A program made the position numbers and the translations under genes. A DNA stretch of 64,000 nucleotides from Candidatus Kryptoniota bacterium (GTDB lineage Bacteria; Bacteroidota; Ignavibacteria; Kryptoniales; JAKASW01), in assembly GCA_024641705.1 (NCBI GenBank), contig JAHECO010000014.1:1-64000 (forward strand), given 5' to 3'. Below are positions 36,341 to 44,272 of the stretch, piece by piece. How positions within the stretch are numbered: the stretch's first letter is position 1; each line of letters opens with the position of its first letter. Below the pieces are notes generated by a model, which worked only from the letters and a program-made list of their open reading frames with translations, searched no databases and was not told the origin of the DNA.

Positions 36341-37459
36341 ATGAGCGCAATCAGTATTGAGCCCGTTCGCACCAAGAAGGACCTGATGTCCTTCATAAAA
36401 TTTCCTTGGAAAATTTATGATGGCGATCCACACTGGGTCCCACCGTTGTTGATGGACCGCAAGAAATTGCTTGATACGAAGAAGAACCCGTTCTATCTCC
36501 ACTCGGAAATCGAGATGTTTCTCGCTAAGAAAGACGGGGAGGTCGTCGGAAGGAATGCGGCGATTATCAATCGCAATCACAATGAGTTCCAGGAGGAAGA
36601 GATCGGCTTCTTCGGGTTCTTCGAGTCGGTAAACGACCAGAGTGTTGCCAACGCTCTCTTCGACGCCTCGAAGGATTGGATCAAAAAGAAAGGGTTCTCA
36701 GCCATGCGCGGGCCGATGAACCCTTCCACGAATGATGAGGTCGGACTTCTCGTGGACGGGTTCGACAGCAGCCCGCTCATCCTCATGACTTACAACCCGA
36801 AATACTACCTCGACCTTTTTGAAGGCTACGGTCTAAGGAAAGAGAAGGACCTCTACGCTTATCATGTAAACAAGGACAAGGTGTTCACCGATAAGCTCGA
36901 GCGCGTGACAAGAATGATTACCCACAAAGAGGGCCTTACTTTCAGAAGTATCGACATGAAGCATCTTAGCGAGGAAATCAAGAAGGTCAAGACAGTATAC
37001 AACGATGCCTGGAGCAAGAACTGGGGCTTCGTGCCGATGACCGACGAAGAATTCGATTTCCTCGCGGAGGACCTCAAGCAAGTAGTGGAGCCGGACCTCG
37101 CAATCTTTGCCGAAGTGAACGGCAAGCCTGTGGGCTTTGCGCTGTCGCTGCCGGACATTAATGTTGCGCTGAAGTACAATAAGAAGGGTCATCTGCTCCC
37201 GGGCGTTTACCATCTTCTTACGAAGAAGAAGAGGATCCACTGGGTGCGCATAATGGTCCTCGGCGTGATTCACAGCTATCAGCAGACCGGGATTGCGGCG
37301 GTGTTGTTCTATGAGACAGCGAAACGCGCCGTGAAGCTTGGGTATTATGACGGGGAGGCTTCCTGGGTGCTTGAAGACAACCTGATGATGAACAGGAGTG
37401 CCGATCTGCTTAACGCGACAAAGTACAAGACATACAGAGTTTACAAGAAAGATTTCTAA
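36341..37459 (+). CDS. GNAT-fold acyltransferase-like protein
   Basis: 372 residues from ATG 36341, with AAGGGAAA upstream; an open extension to 36209 overlaps the previous gene and is not protein-like. The N-terminal part PWKIYDGDPHWVPPL and the FFGFFESVND / MRGPMNPSTNDEVGLL segments match a conserved uncharacterised family with a GNAT-like fold; a second acyltransferase half ends VLGVIHSYQQTGIAAVLFYE. It sits 58 bases behind serine palmitoyltransferase. Bacterial ceramide synthase has been reported to be a GNAT-related protein, so N-acylation of the long-chain base is a reasonable but unproven role. Confidence 0.7.
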   Translation: MSAISIEPVRTKKDLMSFIKFPWKIYDGDPHWVPPLLMDRKKLLDTKKNPFYLHSEIEMFLAKKDGEVVGRNAAIINRNHNEFQEEEIGFFGFFESVNDQSVANALFDASKDWIKKKGFSAMRGPMNPSTNDEVGLLVDGFDSSPLILMTYNPKYYLDLFEGYGLRKEKDLYAYHVNKDKVFTDKLERVTRMITHKEGLTFRSIDMKHLSEEIKKVKTVYNDAWSKNWGFVPMTDEEFDFLAEDLKQVVEPDLAIFAEVNGKPVGFALSLPDINVALKYNKKGHLLPGVYHLLTKKKRIHWVRIMVLGVIHSYQQTGIAAVLFYETAKRAVKLGYYDGEASWVLEDNLMMNRSADLLNATKYKTYRVYKKDF

Positions 37460-37475
37460 CGGAGGTTCCTGAATA

Positions 37476-38399
37476 ATGGCAGTCAAGAAAGTCGAAAAGA
37501 TATGGATGAACGGAAAACTTGTCGATTGGGATGATGCCAAGATACATGTTCTGTCTCATGTTGTACACTACGGCTCGAGTTGGTTCGAAGGGATACGCTG
37601 TTATGACACGGCAAGAGGTTCGGGAGTTTTCAGGCTGGATGAGCATTTGAAGAGGCTCGAGAACTCCGCCAAGATCTACCGCGCGGAGATCCCTTACTCC
37701 CGGGAGCAAATAAAGGAGGCGGTGCTCGACACGATCCGTGCGAACAAGATGAAGGCGTGCTACATCCGCCCGATAGCGTTCAGAGGATACGGCGACGTCG
37801 GCGTCAACCCGGCACATAATCCCGTGGATTTGACCGTCGCGGTCTGGGACTGGGGCCAGTACCTCGGCAGCAGCGCGGTTAACGACGGGATCGATGTTTG
37901 TGTCTCGAGCTGGAGGCGACCGCTCCCCGACACTTTCCCGACCATGGCGAAGACAGGCGGGAACTACATGAATTCTCAACTCATCAAGCTCGAGGCGATA
38001 GCAAACGGTTATACGGAAGGCATCGCTCTCGATGCCAGCGGGTACATCAGCGAAGGAAGCGGGGAGAATATATTTGTGGCTCATGACGGCGTTCTTTTCA
38101 CGACGCCCCTTCGTTCGGCTATTTTGCCCGGCATTACCAGGCTTAGCATCATGGATCTTGCCAGGGATGCGGGGTTCGAAGTGCGCGAAGAGGTGATGCT
38201 GCGCGAGATACTCTACCTCGCCGACGAGGTGTTTTTCGTCGGTACTGCCGCAGAGATCACCCCGATCCGCTCTGTCGATAAGATAAAAGTGGGGGACGGT
38301 AAACCCGGCCCCATAACTCGCGAGATGCAGAAAAGGTTCTTCAAAGTCGTGAAGGATGGAGAAGACAAGCACGATTGGCTGACGTTCGTCTATGACTAA
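37476..38399 (+). CDS. ilvE: Branched-chain amino acid aminotransferase
   Basis: This 307-residue fold-type IV PLP enzyme performs the last step of valine, leucine and isoleucine synthesis. Motifs: VHYGSSWFEGIRCY, ACYIRPIAFRGYGDVGVNP, the PLP lysine in FPTMAKTGGNYMNSQL, ALDASGYISEGSGENIF and EVFFVGTAAEITPIRSVD. AACGGAGG at 37459-37466 precedes ATG 37476. The gap to the GNAT gene is only 16 bases, so the two are co-transcribed, perhaps because branched acyl chains feed lipids, which is speculation. Confidence 0.92.
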   Translation: MAVKKVEKIWMNGKLVDWDDAKIHVLSHVVHYGSSWFEGIRCYDTARGSGVFRLDEHLKRLENSAKIYRAEIPYSREQIKEAVLDTIRANKMKACYIRPIAFRGYGDVGVNPAHNPVDLTVAVWDWGQYLGSSAVNDGIDVCVSSWRRPLPDTFPTMAKTGGNYMNSQLIKLEAIANGYTEGIALDASGYISEGSGENIFVAHDGVLFTTPLRSAILPGITRLSIMDLARDAGFEVREEVMLREILYLADEVFFVGTAAEITPIRSVDKIKVGDGKPGPITREMQKRFFKVVKDGEDKHDWLTFVYD

Positions 38400-38410
38400 T
38401 TCCGCGAGCA

Positions 38411-38986
38411 ATGACAGAAGAAATACCGTCACAGAACAGCATCTGGCATAATTTCTTCAGAAAGCGTTCTGAAGAAACCGGCTCTCTCGAAGCGCTGCTG
38501 TCGAAGGTGCCCATCTTTTCGCAGCTGAGTGAGAGGGAGGTGCGCCGTGTTGCCTCGATAGTCCACAAAAGGGAATACTCGGCAGGAGAGTTCGTCTTCA
38601 AGCAGGGGGACCCCGGGCTCGGCATGTATGTCGTTGAAGCAGGCCGCGTAGGAATCGTCCTGACTGAACCGGACGAAGAGGAGAAGGAACTTGCGACGCT
38701 GAGTTCCGGCGATTTCTTCGGCGAACTTTCACTCCTCGACCAGTCCCCGCGCAGCGCCTCCGCATTAGCAAGGACCCATTCGACGATTATCGGTTTCTTC
38801 AGGCCCGACCTGATAGACTTGCTGAACCGCTCCCCGAAATCGGGCACGAAAATCCTGTTCAAACTTGGCGAGGTCATCGGCACCCGACTGCGTATCACCA
38901 ATGAACAGCTGGGACAAGTCAGCGCCGAGTTGGATAGCAGACTGAACAACAAAGGGGGAAGACGCAATGCCAACCGTCAACCTTAA
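38411..38986 (+). CDS. Cyclic-nucleotide-binding domain protein without DNA-binding domain
   Basis: 191 residues. One cNMP-binding beta-roll at about 25-145 (FSQLSEREVRRVASIVHKRE, GEFVFKQGDPGLGMYVVEAG, SSGDFFGELSLLDQSPRSAS) is followed by a helical tail. No winged HTH follows, unlike the Crp/Fnr protein at 29305, so it probably senses a ligand and acts by protein contact. It starts 11 bases after ilvE, and its end overlaps the universal stress protein gene by 20 bases. Confidence 0.8.
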   Translation: MTEEIPSQNSIWHNFFRKRSEETGSLEALLSKVPIFSQLSEREVRRVASIVHKREYSAGEFVFKQGDPGLGMYVVEAGRVGIVLTEPDEEEKELATLSSGDFFGELSLLDQSPRSASALARTHSTIIGFFRPDLIDLLNRSPKSGTKILFKLGEVIGTRLRITNEQLGQVSAELDSRLNNKGGRRNANRQP

Positions 38987-39437
38987 GAAAATTCTGGTGC
39001 CTCAGGATTTTTCCGAATACTCTCTTCACGCCCTGAAGTACGCCGTCACTTTCGCAGAGTTCTTCAAAGCAGAGCTCCTTGTCCTTCATATCGTCGAACC
39101 AATCGTCTATCCCGCGGACTTCAGCTTCGGGCAGGTGAGCATACCGGCCATGGAGGAAGAGATCCGCAAACACAGCGAGGAACAGCTGAGCGAACTTGTG
39201 GGGAAGGAAGTCCCTGCCGGCATCAAAGCCACACCGCTCATAAGAGTGGGGAAGCCTTTTATCGAGATAGTCGAGGTTGCCAAGGGGGAGAATGCGGACC
39301 TCATAGTGATCTCCTCACACGGACGCACCGGGATGGACCACGTACTTTTCGGCAGCACCGCGGACAAGGTTGTCAGGAAAGCACCCTGCCCTGTGCTTAC
39401 GGTGCGACCGCACGAACACGAATTTGTGGTACCCTAG
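38967..39437 (+). CDS. Universal stress protein (UspA family)
   Basis: 156 residues, one Usp domain: ILVPQDFSEYSLHALKYAVT at the start, ADLIVISSHGRTGMDHVLFG and STADKVVRKAPCPVLTVRP at the end. The G-x2-G-x9-G-(S/T) nucleotide-binding pattern is present, suggesting the ATP-binding type. ATG 38967 overlaps the preceding cNMP gene by 20 bases, with AAAGGGGGAAG just before it as ribosome-binding site. The pair may respond together to energy or redox stress. Confidence 0.9.
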   Translation: MPTVNLKKILVPQDFSEYSLHALKYAVTFAEFFKAELLVLHIVEPIVYPADFSFGQVSIPAMEEEIRKHSEEQLSELVGKEVPAGIKATPLIRVGKPFIEIVEVAKGENADLIVISSHGRTGMDHVLFGSTADKVVRKAPCPVLTVRPHEHEFVVP

Positions 39438-39592
39438 AGGGGAAGACTTACTTCCTTACGTGCGATGTCGTTGGAAACGTGGGAGGCGGGGGAATGCTGT
39501 GAGGTGTCCGATCCCGATGTCCTATCGCCTCATCTGCTTATCTTGAAAAGTGTGGGACGACCTAAAGCCGCGGGTGTTGCCGGCGCAAACTT

Positions 39593-40906
39593 CTAAAGGC
39601 CGTACTTCTTGCGTTTTCTCCACAACGTGGCGGGGTCGATGCCGAGGACGTGCGACGCCTCCTCCACGGACGGCGTTTCCCTGATAACCCTCGAGATGTA
39701 TTCCTTCTCAAGCTCTTCGAGTGAAACCAGCCGCTTGCTTTCTTGTCCCCGGATTTCCTCGGGGAGATGGTGGACTTCGATCTTCCTTCCGTGAGCCAGC
39801 AGCACGCAGCGCTCGATAACGTTTTCCAGCTGGCGAACGTTACCCGGCCAGCGGTAGTTGGCAAGGAGGCCGAAAGCATCGGGGTCGATCTCCGGTACGC
39901 TGTCTGCGCCGAATTTGCCCACGAAGTGTTTGATCAGAAGCGGCACGTCGTCCGGTCTGTCTCGGAGCGGAGGAAGCTTTATGGTCACACCGTTAACCCG
40001 GTAGTAAAGGTCGTCGCGAAAGGTCCCTGCCGTGAGCACCTCCCTTAGGTCGCGGTTCGTCGCAGCGATGAACCTGACATCGACCTTGAGTGTCTGGGAA
40101 TCGCCGACTCGCTCGAACTCACGGCTCTGCAGGAAGCGGAGAAGTTTCGCCTGCGTCGTGGTCGGTATCTCGGTGATCTCGTCGAGGAACACCGTTCCCC
40201 CGTCAGCCATTTCGAAGCGTCCCTGCCTGTCCCGCACCGCACCCGTGAAAGCCCCTTTCACATGTCCAAACAGCTCGCTCTCCAGCAGGCTCTCCGACAG
40301 CGCGGCACAGTTCACGGTCATGAACGGGCCGGAGCCCCTGGAGCTCGAGTTATGAATGAACTTTGCAAGGAGCTCCTTGCCGGTCCCGCTTTCACCTTCG
40401 ATGAGAACGCTGATGTTCGTATCGGCGACCTCTCTCGCGAGATTGATGAGCGAGAGTAGTTGCGGGTTTGTCGTTACAATATCCTCCGCTGCTTGGTACT
40501 TGTGGAGCTCCTGCCTGAGATCCTTTAACTGTTTCTGCAAGAGAAAATGATCGTAGACCTTCTGCGCGAAATGCTGGAGCTCCTGGAAATCGAAAGGCTT
40601 CTGGAGGTAATCGTAGGCGCCCTGCTTGATGGCCTGGACGGCAGTGTCCACGGATCCGTGCGCGGTGACGATCACCACGATTGTGTCCGGAGAGTATCTC
40701 TTTACTTCTTCCAGGAGTTTCAGCCCGTCTATCGGGTACATCTTCAGGTCGAAGAATGCGATGTCGAATTGTTTTTTGGAGGCCAGCTTCAAAGCCTCCT
40801 CCGGTTTCGAAGTGGCAGTCACCTCCAGACCGATCGATTCGAGACAAATGGTCATGGTCCGGAGGATATTCTGTTCGTCGTCGACGAGGAGAACGGTTGC
40901 CTTCAT
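39593..40906 (-). CDS. NtrC-type sigma-54-dependent response regulator
   Basis: This 437-residue regulator has a receiver (1-118) with VLLVDDEQN and phosphoacceptor Asp in [13 protein letters not shown]. The AAA+ domain (about 140-370) has Walker [13 protein letters not shown], the sigma-54 contact loop [10 protein letters not shown] and [14 protein letters not shown] Fis-type HTH lies at the end ([20 protein letters not shown]). It activates RNA polymerase carrying sigma-54. Its ATG overlaps the stop of the histidine kinase by four bases, so the two form a coupled pair. Target promoters are unknown; nearby genes are candidates. Confidence 0.93.
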   Translation of the reverse strand: MKATVLLVDDEQNILRTMTICLESIGLEVTATSKPEEALKLASKKQFDIAFFDLKMYPIDGLKLLEEVKRYSPDTIVVIVTAHGSVDTAVQAIKQGAYDYLQKPFDFQELQHFAQKVYDHFLLQKQLKDLRQELHKYQAAEDIVTTNPQLLSLINLAREVADTNISVLIEGESGTGKELLAKFIHNSSSRGSGPFMTVNCAALSESLLESELFGHVKGAFTGAVRDRQGRFEMADGGTVFLDEITEIPTTTQAKLLRFLQSREFERVGDSQTLKVDVRFIAATNRDLREVLTAGTFRDDLYYRVNGVTIKLPPLRDRPDDVPLLIKHFVGKFGADSVPEIDPDAFGLLANYRWPGNVRQLENVIERCVLLAHGRKIEVHHLPEEIRGQESKRLVSLEELEKEYISRVIRETPSVEEASHVLGIDPATLWRKRKKYGL

Positions 40907-42771
40907 GCCGAGATTTTTCTTTCGTGGGCCATGCGCTTTCTTACGGGTATGGAAAATGTAAATACGCTTCCTGTGCCGACCCTACTGTCCACCCATATGC
41001 GTCCTCCGTACAGCTCGACAATTTCCTTGGAGATCGATAGTCCGAGCCCTACGGATCCGGGAGAGGGGTTCGAAGAGTCGCGGAGCTGGACGAATTTGTC
41101 GAAAACCTTTTCAACCTCCTCCGGCTCTATGCCGCAGCCCGTATCCCGCACGGCGACCAGGAGGTCTTCGTCGTTCATCGTTGCATCGACCGTCACGCTT
41201 CCGCCCGGGTCGGTGAACCGCAGGGCGTTCGTGACAAGGTTGGAGATGACCCATGAAAGCTGCTGCAAGTCGGCGATGAACTCCGGTATGTTTTCGTCGG
41301 CGTTCAAGACCAGACGGACGTTCTTGTCGTTGAACTGCAACAGGACCGGCTGGACTGAGAAATCTATGAGGTGCTTTATATCTATCGTGTCCTCCCTCAG
41401 CTGGATCTTGCCGGATTCAAGACGGGAGAGCTCGAGGAGTTCGCGGACCAGCTTTGTCAGCCTTTCGGCGTCCTGCTTGCCCGCCACCAGAAGTTCATGC
41501 TGCCTCTTGTTGACGTGTCCGATGTGCTCGTCCTTGAGGATGTCCAGGGTCATGTTGATGGAGGTCAGCGGGGTGCGGAATTCGTGCGAGACACGCGCCA
41601 TGAATTCCGATTTCATCTTGTCCAACTCCTTGAACTGGGTGACATCCTGCAGTATCAGAACGACGCCCGACACCCTGCCGGAGTTGTCTTTGGAGGCGTT
41701 CAACTTTATCCTGAAGTACCTATCCTCCTGATTGAAGCGGAGTTCGAAATAAGGCGGGATGTTCAAGGTACTTTCGCCGTTGAGGCAGCGAGCCACGTAC
41801 TTCGCGAGGTTGGCGTTCCTGACGACCTCCCGGAACTCCTGGCCCAGCGAAGCTTCCTCCGAGACGTCGAATATATTCTCCGCGAGCTGGTTCATAAGCA
41901 CTATCCGCCCTTCGCGATCCATCACGATTATGGGATCGGATATCGTGCCGACTATCGCCTCGGATTTCCGCTTTTCGTACAGGAGCCTCTCTATGTTTAT
42001 CTCTTCATACTTCTTCAACCGTTCAGCCATCCGGTTGAACTCTCGAGCCAGCTCTCCTATTTCGTCGTTGGAGTTGATGTCGGCCCGCACATCCAGGTAA
42101 CCCCTGCCTAGTTTCCTCACGGTATCGGTAAGTTTCTCGGCGGGATCCAGTATGTATTGCGAGAACTGCCAGCTCGCAACTATGCTGAGCACGATGGCCA
42201 GCAGGGCGGCCCCGAGGACTGCCACGGTCGCCTGGTTCGATATGTCGCTGGCCTTGGTATCCGTGGCAATCATGGCATTGTGGTTCATGTCAAGGAGCTG
42301 GAAGCACTCATCCTTGATCTGGTTGAACAATGGCAGGACGTTCTTGTAGTGGAAATCCTGCGCATAAGCATGACCATGTGAGGTGAGAACCGTGCGCAAC
42401 GAGTCGGTTGCATCTGAATATTGGGCGTAGTATCTCTTGATATCGTCAAGGATGTCCATGCCTCTTTCCGACACGTTGGAATTCACCGCCTGCTGATACC
42501 AGACAAAGAAATCGCTGTGGTTGTCCTGGAACTGACGGTACCCCGTGTCGACGTATCCGTTGAGCATGAGGAGCTGGGCACTGTTGTCCCTTTCGAGAGC
42601 CACCACCATGTTCTGCGCGGCGATGACGTTCTGGTAGTTTTGTTTGATCATCCGCGTGATAGCCTGCGTCAGCTGGTTGAAATTGTAGATAGACCACACG
42701 CTGACGATCACGTTTATGATCACCAGGACGGTGAACCCCGCTGCAACTTTTGCTCTTAGCGTGCTGAACAT
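40903..42771 (-). CDS. Membrane sensor histidine kinase (4HB-HAMP-PAS-HisKA-HATPase)
   Basis: 622 residues. TM1 lies near 7-28 ([20 protein letters not shown]), followed by a periplasmic four-helix-bundle-like sensor of about 150 residues and TM2 near 188-208. Then come HAMP, PAS (about 275-385, [20 protein letters not shown]), HisKA with [17 protein letters not shown], and HATPase with [19 protein letters not shown] and SVGLGLSIS. It is translationally coupled to the NtrC-type regulator. It reads away from the divergent receiver-like gene at 43049 and lies beside the cytochrome cluster, so redox or respiratory sensing is plausible. Confidence 0.92.
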   Translation of the reverse strand: MFSTLRAKVAAGFTVLVIINVIVSVWSIYNFNQLTQAITRMIKQNYQNVIAAQNMVVALERDNSAQLLMLNGYVDTGYRQFQDNHSDFFVWYQQAVNSNVSERGMDILDDIKRYYAQYSDATDSLRTVLTSHGHAYAQDFHYKNVLPLFNQIKDECFQLLDMNHNAMIATDTKASDISNQATVAVLGAALLAIVLSIVASWQFSQYILDPAEKLTDTVRKLGRGYLDVRADINSNDEIGELAREFNRMAERLKKYEEINIERLLYEKRKSEAIVGTISDPIIVMDREGRIVLMNQLAENIFDVSEEASLGQEFREVVRNANLAKYVARCLNGESTLNIPPYFELRFNQEDRYFRIKLNASKDNSGRVSGVVLILQDVTQFKELDKMKSEFMARVSHEFRTPLTSINMTLDILKDEHIGHVNKRQHELLVAGKQDAERLTKLVRELLELSRLESGKIQLREDTIDIKHLIDFSVQPVLLQFNDKNVRLVLNADENIPEFIADLQQLSWVISNLVTNALRFTDPGGSVTVDATMNDEDLLVAVRDTGCGIEPEEVEKVFDKFVQLRDSSNPSPGSVGLGLSISKEIVELYGGRIWVDSRVGTGSVFTFSIPVRKRMAHERKISA

Positions 42772-43048
42772 GGTTTCGGTTTGGTATTCTCTTCATAAGT
42801 TTACAAACTGACGAATAATTTGCAATGAACTGGGGAATCGAGTCGTAGGCGTCCTTAGATGCAATCCTTCCAGCTTGGAGCAGGCTTTCCGCTCGTTTGC
42901 GGTAATATTCCGCCCGGCATTTAAGGTAAAATGACGCAGGGAACGCGGCTCTGCGGGGCATGGGTCCGCAATATCCCGCAGTGCTTGCAGTTTTGAGGGC
43001 TTTCAGATATCTGTGTCCCGGCACGCAGGTTGATAAAAGTAGGGCGAA

Positions 43049-43423
43049 ATGAGAGAACCCGATAACGGCCTCGTCCTCGGAATCATGACCGACGAAGATG
43101 CAATGTTCGAATTGCTCGGCAAGTTCCTCGGCAAAGAAGGGTACGAGACAAGAAGGGTGTCCTTGGAAGCTTCGGAGACCGAAGACCTCGCTCTAGTCAT
43201 ACTTGCCGCTACGAGAGATCCGGGTCGATCGAGAAGCTGGTTTGAAAATCTGAAGAAGACGAGATCTGCAGTTCTGATTGTGCGGTGTTGCGACGAGGAT
43301 TATTCGGACGCTGATGGAAGTGCCGTGATATTGAAAGAGCGTCCGCTCAACCTCAAGCAGTTGAGCGAGACTATAAGACTGACCCTCGAGAAACGGGGAA
43401 GTCTTGCCTCCTCCATCAGGTGA
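43049..43423 (+). CDS. Degenerate receiver-domain-like protein
   Basis: 124 residues with the outline of a CheY-like receiver: an acidic pair in IMTDEDAMFELLGKFLGKEG, strand ALVILAATRDPG where the phosphoacceptor Asp should follow but Ala is found, and the Lys-Pro-like end AVILKERPLNLKQLSETIRL. Loss of the Asp means it is unlikely to be phosphorylated in the usual way and may act as a phosphorylation-independent adaptor. AGGG lies five to eight bases before ATG 43049. It is divergent from the NtrC-system kinase. Recognition is by pattern only. Confidence 0.6.
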   Translation: MREPDNGLVLGIMTDEDAMFELLGKFLGKEGYETRRVSLEASETEDLALVILAATRDPGRSRSWFENLKKTRSAVLIVRCCDEDYSDADGSAVILKERPLNLKQLSETIRLTLEKRGSLASSIR

Positions 43424-43443
43424 CGGATGAAGTAGAGACCTTC

Positions 43444-43573
43444 GAGGCTGCCCAGAAAGTCTTGTCTGTCATGCTGAACGAAGTGAAGCATCCATTTTTC
43501 AGAACGAATAAGTGGATTCTTCAGTCGCTCCGCTCCTTCAGAATGACATTTTCCTTGTTTTGGGACAACCTCG
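43444..43573 (+). repeat. 130-bp repeat, copy 1 (inverted partner at 60245)
   Basis: This stretch is identical, apart from one base, to the reverse complement of 60245-60374. It contains GGATTCTTCA (43514-43523) and TTCAGAATGAC (43537-43547), words that also flank the shorter elements near 56336-56451. A small frame ([20 protein letters not shown]) can be read through it but is most likely not a gene. Confidence 0.9.
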
Positions 43574-43756
43574 AGTACTACAAATGATCCTTTGACCGGA
43601 ACAATCAAAACCGTCTTCATGAGTTTGCCAAATGGCAAAAGGGTTTTGGGCTGCTGATTTATCTAAATGCTACTCGCTCAGGGGAAGGCACTGCCATATC
43701 TCGGCGGCCCAAAAAAATCTTAGTAGTTAAGAACGATCTCTTCTTTCCTCCTCCTG

Positions 43757-43802
43757 CTGCTGCCAGGTGACCTTCACGGAAACCTGGCGGCAGCCTCTTT
43801 TT
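43757..43802 (+). terminator. Rho-independent terminator
   Basis: CTGCTGCCAGGT (43757-43768) pairs with ACCTGGCGGCAG (43782-43793) over 12 pairs including one G-U, followed by CCTCTTTTT. It lies between the receiver-like gene and the cytochrome cluster, so it probably insulates the cluster. The rest of 43424-43963 holds only the 130-bp repeat and no gene. Confidence 0.8.
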
Positions 43803-43963
43803 AAGGGGTGTGGAAACTTTGCTCACAATGTGCCATAAAACCACACGAATGGACACAAACGCCCACAATAAGTTCTTGGTCGCTGCAATTTCACATAATT
43901 TGGGCTGATTTTGCCGACGAATCCACCCGAAGGCGGCACAGTCCTTGAACATAACCTTACAAA

Positions 43964-44272
43964 ATGAAATCTGAAGACCTTTCCAAGTTCGACAAGCTTG
44001 TCGTGAAGAAGTTGCGTGAACTTCTTATCACGCGGCACAAGGTTGTAGTCGATGAAAGCAAGCAACAGGTGCTTGAGGCGGCATCGAAGTTCGACAGCCC
44101 GGATCTCAACGAGCTTGTGTTTGCCCTGCGCCGCATTGAGAAGGGCATCTACGGCCAATGCGTGATCTGCAGACACGATATTCCGGCGGACGTACTCGAG
44201 GCTAACCTGACCGCGAGACTCTGTCCGTCGTGTCAGACCGCGATGCACGAAAAGAGTGACACTTCCAGATGA
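43964..44272 (+). CDS. DksA/TraR-family zinc-finger protein 1
   Basis: 102 residues. A helical N-terminus (KFDKLVVKKLRELLITRHKV) leads to LNELVFALRRIEKGIYGQC and a C4 zinc finger (CVIC ... CPSC). DksA/TraR proteins bind in the RNA polymerase secondary channel and alter transcription with or without ppGpp. The DxxDA tip motif of DksA is not seen. The stop overlaps the ATG of the large cytochrome gene by four bases (ATGA), so it is the first gene of the cytochrome operon, which suggests a regulatory role specific to it. Confidence 0.82.
   Translation: MKSEDLSKFDKLVVKKLRELLITRHKVVVDESKQQVLEAASKFDSPDLNELVFALRRIEKGIYGQCVICRHDIPADVLEANLTARLCPSCQTAMHEKSDTSR

Noticed and set aside
40547-41731. 394-codon plus-strand open frame opposite the NtrC regulator and its kinase
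   Set aside because: The minus-strand genes have complete domain architecture. The plus frame is low-complexity Ser/Arg-rich shadow sequence.
43467-43520. Short frame MLNEVKHPFFRTNKW inside the 130-bp repeat, also readable near 60478 on the minus strand
   Set aside because: It is part of a non-coding dispersed repeat, has no ribosome-binding site of its own and exists only because the repeat is open in that frame.
43424-43963. Search for a tRNA, riboswitch or CRISPR in the larger gaps
   Set aside because: No cloverleaf, regularly spaced repeat or known riboswitch core was seen here or in the other gaps over 300 bases.
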